Translations under genes and position numbers: made by a program
The notes under the pieces: generated by a model
Told to the model about the DNA's origin: nothing
The model's database searches: none
The model's input: the letters and a program-made list of their open reading frames with translations, nothing else
In this document: positions 55,419 through 64,000 of the stretch, one piece after another
Layout of the letters: every line of letters starts with the position of its first letter
Numbering within the stretch: position 1 is the first letter of the stretch
Assembly: GCA_001792895.1 (NCBI GenBank)
Contig: MARA01000025.1
Location: forward strand, 124,001-188,000
Reading direction: 5' to 3'
Source: Lentinus brumalis
Lineage: Eukaryota; Basidiomycota; Agaricomycetes; Polyporales; Polyporaceae
Length of the DNA: 64,000 nucleotides

Positions 55419-58400
55419 TCACTGGAACGCCAACGTGCCCTGTCCACGTTCAGGATCCGTCATCCGATGAACTCGGACGGTATTCCCGATGTTGATGTTC
55501 GTCATATCCTGCGGCGTGATGAGGACGTACTGCTTGCGGTTGGACGTGTTCGCAGTGTCGATCTACGAGAAAAAATGTAAGTGCACGTCACACACCCGGA
55601 AAGATGGGCATAACTCACCATCATCTTCATGCTGATGCGACGGTTGACAGCGTCCATGAAGACGTCGAATTCGTCTATCAACGCGTCAGCACGAGATATG
55701 AAGTAGCATCACAGCCAGGACTCACCAAGACAGCGGATAGGGCACCCAATGGACTCCCACAGCGAGAGCAGCAGACAGATGGTCGAGAACGACTTCTCGC
55801 CACCGCTGAGTGAGCGCGGGTCCTTCTCTCGAGTATTCGCTTGTGTCAAGGTCTGGTCGTCGGTTTGGACCTAGCATTTGATGAGTATCGATCCATACAT
55901 AATCCGAGAGGACGGCGACACACTTTCAGCTCCAATTTCCCGTTGACGTGATCGAAGAGAACCTTCCCGAAGTAACCACGGTTAGAGAGATGGTAGCCGA
56001 AGTAGACCTTGCAGCGGAGTGCGATGTGGCGACGGAACTCATGCCACCTTGCGAGGCGGGCCTTCACCGACTTCTTCAAAGCCTGTGACGAGCCAATGCA
56101 TGGTGAGATAGACACTCCGAGGCAGTGGGACAAGGTTCACGTACCCTGTTGAGTGAATTCAGTGCCCTAATCTCCTTCCTCGCTGTGTCGAGAGCTGTCT
56201 TCTTCCTGTGCAACTCCTCTGCGATCTCTTCAATAGACGCCCCTTGGCGTCTCTCGCGATCCTTCAAGGCAGCCTGCACGGCTTCGAGGTTGCGCTGGAC
56301 GACCTCGACCTTGCGCGGGTTGGGGAAACGCTCGCAGTAGTCAGCGGCCTTCTGGGTCCAGGTCTTCGGTAGGGGCTCGTTAGCAGAACTTCCCACTTCA
56401 AGAGCAAACACAAACACACCTCAAACTCGGTTTCCACATCTTTCGCAGCCTCCTCGGCGGTCTTGAGCTTCTCGCGTTCAGCCTCTGCCTTGTTCTTGTG
56501 ATGTTGAATCAATTGATCCTCCCTCATACGATCGGTGACGACACTAGTGATTTGATCCTGCAATTCCCGGTCAACTCCATTTACGACGGATATGCGGACG
56601 GAGTGGTGTTCACCTTGATGGCCTGGCGCTTCTCGCTGAACTCGTCGATCTGCTTGCGGATATGCTCGTGCTCTGTAGCGAACGGCTTTCCCTCGTCAGC
56701 AACCTTCTGCTTCTCCCTCGCCAAAGCCTCGTATTGCTGCACGATGTTCGCCTTCTCCTCTAGAGATTCCTAAACAGGGTGTCAGCCACCGCTATCGCCA
56801 ACACCACACCTCACACTCACCTGGAGGGCATCCTGAAGAGCCTGGATGTTCACAGGCAAGTCCTCGTTCAACTCCTCCTGGAGGTTGCGAATCTTCGTCT
56901 TCAACCCGCGGCACTCTCCGGCCAGCTGACGCTCCTGAGCCTTCGATAGAGTAAGTCTCGGTCATGTACGCGACAGATCGTGTGCGTACTTGTAACTTTT
57001 CAACCTGTTTCTGCGCCCGACTGAGCGTGCTTCTGAGCTCCTGAAGTCGTTGATTGCTGGCCTGCAGCCTGCTGCTGTACTCGTCCCGCTCGCCAGCCCA
57101 TCGTCTGACACGAGCACTAAATCATCTACTTCACCGAAGATCACGGAGAGAACGTACCTCTTCTCCGTGTCCGCATTGCTGCTGCGGAAGAGCTGCTGGC
57201 GGTTGTCTCCATTCCTCAGGGGATGCAAAGGATTCGACTGTCCTCCTCCCTCACTAGAAGCATGACGTGGATGAGTCTCAATTGATCCCATGAGATAGAA
57301 GCAATGAACTTACGCGAAACGAACGACACGGTATAAATCTGCAGCCATCGCCTGACCGCCGGTACCCAGCGACATGAGCATCTTGTCCGCCTCTGCGCGT
57401 GTGGGAGCCAGCAGGGTACCCTCGATATGAGCAGTATTGACCAGCTGACGCAAGACGTAGTCATTGGATATCTTGCCAACATGTCAGCGCTTCATACTGA
57501 TTCTACGCAATGCGATGCAAACGTACCTCCAGCGCCCGCAAGATGGTCAGATACCCCTGCGGAGGTTCTCCCTCACTGAAGTCGAACATATCAACCTCAG
57601 CGATGATGATCTGGCAGTTGCGGCTAAGCAAGAAGGTCAGGCAAATCGTGGTATGCACCAGCGGAGGCACTCACTTGTTACTTTTCGCAAGGATATCCGC
57701 CAACGCAGGGCGGTCGCGAGCGTCCGTGATGGCGAAGCTACTCATGTTATTGCCGATGACGATCCGCAACAAGTTGCCCCACCGTTCGGGCTCCTTGATC
57801 TTGACATACACCCCGAACGGTCCAACAGGAGGCTGCCCGTACCACTGCTTGTTGCGAATTTCGAGCATGACGCGGTCCATGTTGTTACCGAACTGCGCGA
57901 ACTTGCTCCGCTCCATCTCTGCACAGCGCTTGATCTGCTCCTCGCATTCCATGACGCGCTCTTTGAGGTTGTTGCGCTCGGCCTCCAGTCGCCTTATCTC
58001 ACCAGCCGCTGACTCGACCTCTCCTTGTGCCTGCTGGCGTTCTTCAGCGACGCTCTTCAGCATGGCCTCCTTGTCAGCAAGCTGCGCGTTGGCAGCTTGG
58101 AGCTTCGCGTTGGCCCTCTCGCGTTTCTCACGGGAGTGCGACTCGATACGTTCTTGCTCCTCGCGAATCTGCTTCTCGAGCGCTGCGATAGTGTTGTTAA
58201 CGCCGCCAAGAGACTCGTTGATGTTCTTCTCTTCGCCCTGTAATCAATTTGAACACACTCAGAGCTTGTGGATTAGTAAAGCCAGATCACGTACCCTGAG
58301 CTGCGACATCTTCTGCTTGTTCGCGCTGGTCTTCTTCTTGATCTCCTCCAGGCGTTGGTTGAGAGTGTCAACGTCACCAAGCGCATCGATCTCTTCCTCG

Positions 58401-60139
58401 AGAGCCATGACTCTCTCGTTGCAGGCTGTGCGCCGGGCCTGACATGGAATCAGCGACGCGGCCGGAACGGGATCAATGGTTTCCATACCTCCGCTGCCTG
58501 GACCTCGGCTTCGTTCCTCTCGATCTTGCGCTGAATACTGGCCACCTCCCTCATCTTGCTTTCCAGTTCCTATACATATAATTGAGGCCACATACTCAAC
58601 AGTATCAATAGCTGATCGATGCTAACCTCTTGCTTCGCAGCGACATGAGCCCACGCGAGCTCCTTCTTGAGCTCGTCGGCCTTGTGACGCTGTTCGCGGG
58701 CCTTTTCGGCCTCCTCGTAGCGCTGCTGAGCTTCGTTGTACTGCTCCTGAAGGTCTGGGATGACTTCGGCCTTCCGTTTCAGGATCTTCGAGGTCTGGCT
58801 GATGTTCTCCATGCACGTCTGATACTCCTCGCTAAGCTGGCTCAGCTGAGTACCCTTGAGGAAGAACTAAGAAAACCCAGATGAGAGGCGTAAAATGCGA
58901 CCAACGGAAAAGTTTAGTACCTTGTACTTGTCGCTCGGAGAGGAAGCAGACAAGAACTGCCGAGCAGAATCTGATATGGTCCTCAGAGGTGAGCGACGCA
59001 ATACAAGTGGGCCAGGTACATACCCTGAGTGAGGATGTTCATCGGGTTGTCGACCTGGATGTTCATATGGTCGCAAATAGCCTGTAGCTCCTCTCGCTTC
59101 GTCGAGATGACCTTCCCGTCCCTGCTCTTGATCTTGTACGAGGAAGCGCCATCCTTGGTGAACCGACGGGTGATCACGATGCTCTTGCCATAGTCCTTCG
59201 GCCTGTACGCTTCATCGCCCTGGTTCTTGAGGACGACCGTGACCTCCGATACACTGTCAGAGCGTCAGCATCTATCCGGACCACTGTCTCCAGTCTGACG
59301 TACGCTTGCCCCTCGCGAATGAAGGACTTCAAACCGGTACCACGGCCGGTCGAGTTGGCCTTGCCCCCGAGTGCCACTGTGAGCGCCGAGAGGACGGCAC
59401 TCTTACCGCCTGACAAGCATGTGAGAGGTGACGAAACTACCAGTATAGCAGCACTTACTTCCGTTGTGACCTGACGGAGCGATAGTCAGCGAGAAGATGC
59501 CGAAACGAGCAGTACCCACTCACCAATGATGAAGTTGATCTGCGGCCCGAGCGAGAACGTTAAGTACTTGTGGCACATGAACTGGTGCATCTCCAGCGAC
59601 TCGATGATACCCATCTCAGCAATACCCTGTCAAGAATGCGTCAGTAAACTGATGCTTGACAGACACAGGTGGTACGAAGCATAGGGGATCCGAAGTATGC
59701 GCGAACACCAAGGGTCCTGTGGCACCAAGTCCATATCCATTGCCAACCGCATGCTCCCCCAACCCCTCGTGCATACCCAGTATACACGCAGCACAATTCC
59801 TCCCATAAGTGCAAGAAATGAGAGAGCACTCACACCCGGTGCCTTTGTCTTGTTCATGAGCCTCTCCCGGATGATCTCCTCATGGTCCTCCTCGAACTTC
59901 TTCTCCTCATCCTCGTCCGGCTCTTGCATCGCCGCATCATCATCATCGTCCTCAATCTCAATCGGCTCGTTGCTCTCTTCCTGCTGCTGCTGCTGCTTGC
60001 CCTTGCCCTTGCCCTTGCCACTCCGCCTGTTCTGCGGCCCGGGCTGCTCGTCGTCGCTCTCGTTCGTCCGGGACCGTTTCGAAGTCGGCTCAGATCCGCG
60101 CTCGTCGTCAGAATCGACAGTCGCTCTCCGTTTCGCCAT
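55419..60139 (-). CDS. SMC6: SMC6, Smc5/6 complex ATPase
   Basis: Twenty-two exons on the minus strand, from 59834-60139 through 59524-59626, 59459-59470, 59304-59409, 59024-59253, 58921-58970, 58627-58866, 58489-58569, 58295-58438, 57675-58237, 57527-57623, 57314-57471, 57158-57253, 56990-57104, 56821-56940, 56614-56769, 56420-56557, 56145-56363, 55924-56082, 55726-55870, 55619-55674 to 55419-55562: 1145 aa, the usual length. An acidic N-terminal tail precedes Walker A (GHNGSGKSAVL), a long coiled coil, the hinge (about 550-700), a second coiled coil, the signature [11 protein letters not shown] and Walker B ([12 protein letters not shown]). Partners are Smc5 and Nse proteins, for DNA repair and chromosome disjunction. 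Every junction keeps the frame and no indel is needed. Confidence 0.96.
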
Positions 60140-60948
60140 CTTGAGCGTGTGGGTATGCGGCGAAAGAGGAGGGTGGGAGGGAAGACGCGGATGGTGGTGG
60201 TCAGGAGTTAAGCGGTTTTCGAAACGCGACGCGACGCGTTAGCGCTCATAAACAAAGGCACGTGTGCCCTTTGTGGCGGGAGACGCGCCCTCGCGCAACT
60301 CGCGAGGCTACTCAACGCCGCGCTTAGCGTGGACCTCCTCAGGAGGTATGTACGAGCGGCTCGGCGAAAGAACGTTTGTGGTCTACCCCTCATCGGCGAA
60401 GAACAGCTGGACTGGTACCACGTAGCACTTCCCGACCAACTCACCTGCGAGAACATGATACCCAGTTCCAATTCCAAAGGCGAAACGTAACAAGTAAGTG
60501 TGCGTAAGTATATACCACAATGCATCTCGTAGTAAGTACATGATCTAGGAAGCCTCTCAAACGGGTATGGATACGAATCCGAACAACAGGAAAGATTAGT
60601 AGGGGTTCGTAAGGGCAGCAGGACAGTGCAGCGTGTAGCGGAACGTGACAACAAAATCCTGTATAGCGATGAGCGTGAATATCCAATCCGTGAGAAGGGT
60701 GAAGGCAGGAAGGCGGAGGGACGTGGATGAAGGTTGAGGATTGGGATAGATGGAGCAATGCAGAGGAGATATGATGGATGAGTAGATGGGTGCCATGAGG
60801 GTGATGACAAGTCGTAATGAACGGACGGGACGTGGGCGACCGGGCGGGGCTGGCTACACCAATCCCAGGTATGTGTATGCGATAGTTGTGCGATGTGGGG
60901 TGATGGGCGGCGGGCTGGTCGACGGTAGCGCGATGCGTTAACAATAAG
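60140..60948. other. Intergenic: SMC6 promoter and 3' flank of the next gene
   Basis: No gene supported. A long minus-strand frame (60441-61322) runs across the last exon of the adjacent gene in another frame and is a shadow. Confidence 0.5.
60234..60239. promoter_or_regulatory. MCB-like ACGCGT element upstream of SMC6
   Basis: A palindromic ACGCGT lies 95-100 bp before the SMC6 start and follows two ACGCGA repeats. In fungi ACGCGT (MluI cell-cycle box) is bound by MBF and drives G1/S genes including cohesion and repair factors. Its use here is inferred. Confidence 0.5.
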
Positions 60949-62487
60949 TTAGTGCGGAGTGCGGTTGACGGGGCTGCTGCGTCGGCCCCGATGATGTGTC
61001 TGGAGGATGGGAACGCGGTGCGAGCTGTTGCCACGAGCTGATAGCGGGTATAGAGCTTGTGGCGTCGGTATAGGCTCGAAGGCGCGTCTGGCGACTGTGT
61101 TGGTAGGCGAGACGTGGAAGGCCACGGATGTGGATGTTCCGCCGGCGGCTGCAGCGCTCTCGGATGCACTCGCGATGGCTTTCTCATTAGCAGATCCGCC
61201 AATGGCCTTTGGCGCACTGTGCGTGGTGTTGTTGTGCGAAACATACCAACCGAGACCGATGGCGCCAGCAATGATCTAAGTCTCACGTCAGCAAGTAGAC
61301 GTCGCCACAGATCGGGAGGCACACACGATGAGTAGAGTCATGCCGATAACCCAAACCCAGCGCGACATACGGGTCGTCCCGTTCTGAGTCTTGCGGAGCC
61401 ACATGCTAGATGCACATCTGTGAGCGCAGGAGACGCGGGACAGTCGAACAGGAGACGTACCTCTGCTTTTGCGGAGCAGCCATATCCTCTTTTGCAACCA
61501 TGCTGAAGCGGCGCCAGAAGTCGTCGCCTCTCTGCCCACGACGCGGGAGAACGGTATCCTCGGTGTCGCCACGCATGATCGGGGTGGACGCGAACTGGAC
61601 ATCGCGAGAATTCGCCGTCGTAGGGCGAGCGAAGGCTGGGGCGATGGGGGTCATGGGAGCCTGAAGAGGGTGGGGCGCGTTGGGCATGCCGGGCTGCTGG
61701 CTAGCCATGCCTCCTCCGTACTGGGACATTTCGGGGGAGGCAGTCATGCGTCCATCCGGCGTGGCGGCGGGAGTGGGACGAGCGAGGTTGAGCGCGGCAA
61801 CAGGGGCGGCATAGCCAGGCTGGGGAGCGGCGAGCGGGATCTTGGGTTGCGGGTTCATCTGCCTGCTGTCGTCGAAGGGGTCCTCCTTCTCATCTAGGTA
61901 CTGATCATACCTGAATGTGGCGGTGGTGAGCATGGGCATGTCTCGTGTGGTGAATGTGAAGTGAGGAAGGAAGCAGAAGCAGATCAATACTCCGCAGACA
62001 TGCTCAAAGATGGCGACCTAGACATTATGGCTGAAGGACGCGACGACGATACAGCTACTCGGAACACAAGGGGCTCGAGTGATTGAGATGAGGACGCTAT
62101 ATATAGACGAGTCGCTCGCAACACCTAACTCGATGCAGACATCGCCATCGAGCAGCATCGAGCAGTTTGCAGCGAAACAGCGACGGTCGTCGTGGCAAGC
62201 CCATAGCGCAACGCCCAACGAGTGCCCCAGAATACGGCCGTCAAGGATACCCCACTTCGGCAAGCAAGCGTCGCTTCGCCTTGTCCAACCCTCCCTCGTG
62301 TGTGAAGCTGAGAGGACACGTACATGTTGTAGGCAGAGCTTCTGCCGTTGGAATCCTGGGGAGGAGGCTGTCTGAGCCTGCGCGACGGGTCTTGCTGTTG
62401 CTGGGCATAGACATGGTCGGGCTCGTCGGTCGCGAAGGGAGGCCTGCCAGCAAGCGGCGGAGTGCTGTAGATGACGGGTTGGGCCAT
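60949..62487 (-). CDS. Single-pass membrane protein, Pro/Gln/Ala-rich, function unknown
   Basis: Exons on the minus strand: 62324-62487, 61461-61910, 61327-61405 and 60949-61275, 339 aa. The N-terminal 200 residues are low-complexity (Pro, Gln, Ala) with a conserved-looking acidic block (YDQYLDEKEDPFDDSRQM). After RRGQRGDDFWRRFSMVAKED comes one transmembrane helix (about 247-268: WVWVIGMTLLIVIIAGAIGLGW), then a Ser/Thr/Ala-rich stretch. No signal peptide is seen, so the long N-terminus is probably cytoplasmic. I do not recognise a named family. It shares a 337-bp divergent promoter with the Prp24-like gene. Confidence 0.78.
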
Positions 62488-62824
62488 GTGTCGCCAAGTT
62501 TAAAGAGCGAAGTAAAAGAGAATGGATGCCTCGGGTGGACCAAGACTGGGAGAACGCTACCGTCGAGAGCCCAAGAAAGAGGAAGGAGAGATGATGGGAG
62601 AGAGAAAGCTGCAACCGTGTGTCTCCTCCCGTCCATCGCCTCGGCTAAGTAGCCGTCCAGACGCCCAATTCCCGACCAATCGCTGCGCACGGCCGCAGGC
62701 GTCTATGCATTGCTTCCCGGACCTTAACCCATCTGTTACAACGCGACATCGACTCCGAAACGCGTCGCTGCTCTTGACGTCGCGCTAGGTGGCGTCCAGA
62801 CTCGTCTCCTCCTTGTTGCTCACC
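62488..62824. other. Shared divergent promoter
   Basis: 337 bp between start codons facing away from each other; no gene or clear TATA box seen. Confidence 0.5.
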
Positions 62825-64000
62825 ATGGACGTCGACATGAACGAGGCCGACGCCCTCGAGGCCCTCTCCAGCATCCTCGAGCGACTCACCGACAACCCCT
62901 ACGACATCGCCCTCCATGCCGAACACATCCGCATCGCCCGCGCCACGGGCATGGAAGACCAAGTCGAATCCGCGCTCGAGATGATGACCGCGTTCTGGGC
63001 TGCCGGCGAGGATGTCTGGCTGCCTCTCGTCCAGCACAAGATAGCTGCAAGCAACCTTGACTCGCCCGAGGACTTGCGCGCCATCCTGGATCTGTTCACA
63101 CGCGCAGGGAGGGACTACTTGTGTGAGTAGCTCAACTGTATCTCTTGGACGTGGTCTTGAGTTTCATCCAGCAATCCCTATCCTCCAGAAGCACCTCGAA
63201 TTCCTCGTCGAACGCTACGAACACTACGCGGAGGCAGGAGGGAGGCCAGACCAGCTGGAGGAGCTGTTCTCGCCCGAATGGATGCACGACACCATGTCCA
63301 AGGTGGTCTACCAGGGGGCAGGACATCTGACAAAGGTGTGTTCCAATTGGCGACTTCGTGTTCCTGCAGAAATTCTCCCACTTTCTTCCCGTCTACTTGA
63401 CTCTACGGCGAAAGAAATGGGCTTCTGTGCCGCCGTTTCGTTGAGGTCTTCCGAGCGAGCGGTCTTCGCCAGTGGTCACTATGGACGGATTCCCGCGCGA
63501 CTCGTCCTGGCCGCTTGTCTGAGAATAACAACGGGTGCACATATGCGCTCCTGTTGTCCAATATAGGCTTTCAGGAAATGTGGCTGTCTGGTTGGCCGGG
63601 GTACTTGCACGTATAGTGCTCGTCATGACCGTTAAATATCTTGTTACAGCTTACGCATATTTACTGACATCATGCTTAGAGCCATCTCCTCTTCGATGTA
63701 CTACGGGACTGGGAGCTCGAGAGACTGCAGAACGCGAGCGGCGAGGAAAGGTATGCCCTATCGCTAGCTAAACACTGCACTACTGCTGACTGCTCACGAT
63801 AAGAGCAATGCTTGTCAGCCTTGTCGACGCAATGTTGCTTGAGCGACTGCAGCAACCGCACTCCAGTGAGTATATTCGTGCGAAACATAGTCTCGAAGCC
63901 AGCCGAACTAGGTTGCGTCCTACCCGTCCAAAAGCAGCGAAGAAATGAGTGACGGGACGGGACAGGATACAACCTAGAACGTCTGGTGACTCGCACGGCG
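62825..64000 (+). CDS. Prp24/SART3-like HAT-repeat protein (3' partial)
   Basis: Exons 62825-63122, 63172-63335, 63680-63750 and 63804-63865 can be followed; the continuation to the window edge is uncertain. The acidic start (MDVDMNEADALEALSS) leads into HAT-type helical repeats: NPYDIALHAEHIRIARATG, ALEMMTAFWAAGEDVWLPLVQ, IPILQKHLEFLVERYEHY and SHLLFDVLRDWELERL. The order matches the N-terminal HAT region of SART3/Prp24-related proteins, which anneal U4 and U6 snRNAs; the RNA-recognition motifs would lie beyond the window. The third intron is long (63336-63678, 343 nt). If no splice follows 63865, the frame would end early, so another exon is expected outside. Confidence 0.7.

Noticed and set aside
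60441..61322. 293-residue minus-strand open frame
   Set aside because: It crosses the last exon and intron of the membrane-protein gene in another frame, with composition typical of a shadow of GC-rich coding sequence.
1..64000. CRISPR arrays, bacterial operons, rRNA, complete LTR elements or viral genes
   Set aside because: No spaced repeat arrays, ribosomal RNA stretches, long terminal repeats or polymerase/capsid-type frames were seen on either strand.

Overview
This is nuclear genomic DNA from a filamentous basidiomycete, most likely an Agaricomycete and possibly Polyporales (inferred from protein style only). The evidence is GC-rich genes on both strands with many short introns (about 47-100 nt, GT..AG, usually with a CTRAY-like branch site), several F-box/LRR-type genes, and protein families typical of that group. 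I see no bacterial operons, rRNA, CRISPR arrays or viral genes. Exons were spliced by hand from reading frame, splice sites and family knowledge; no database search was run.

Layout. 1-5.5 kb: the 3' end of a glycerol-dehydrogenase-like gene, a secreted/transmembrane glycoprotein, a 93-residue basic protein, and a tRNA-derived SINE with target-site duplications. 6-12.6 kb: a CAP/PR-1-like secreted protein, an F-box protein and a Dal5-type MFS transporter. 13.5-30 kb: five small secreted proteins resembling the NIS1 effector family, interleaved with a ZIP9-type metal transporter, a Skn1/Kre6-type GH16 protein, a Ulp2/SENP-type SUMO protease and a double dsRNA-binding-domain protein. 30-37 kb: a C2-domain protein split by an unusually long intron, and two tandem alpha/beta hydrolases. 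38-48 kb: an F-box gene, a divergent SDR/flavoprotein pair, and two more F-box-type genes. 48-55 kb: a second CAP gene, a 2.1 kb gene-poor stretch and a tandem pair of F-box/LRR-like genes. 55-64 kb: a complete 22-exon SMC6, a single-pass membrane protein, and the 5' part of a Prp24/SART3-like gene.

The region mixes housekeeping genes (SMC6, SUMO protease, glucan synthesis, splicing) with fast-evolving accessory families (NIS1-like, CAP, F-box, hydrolase pair) that have multiplied by local duplication. Seven conserved reading frames are broken by an apparent single missing C or G inside a homopolymer, always the same sign. Consensus undercalling explains this better than seven independent pseudogenisations, so those gene models should be read as probably intact.
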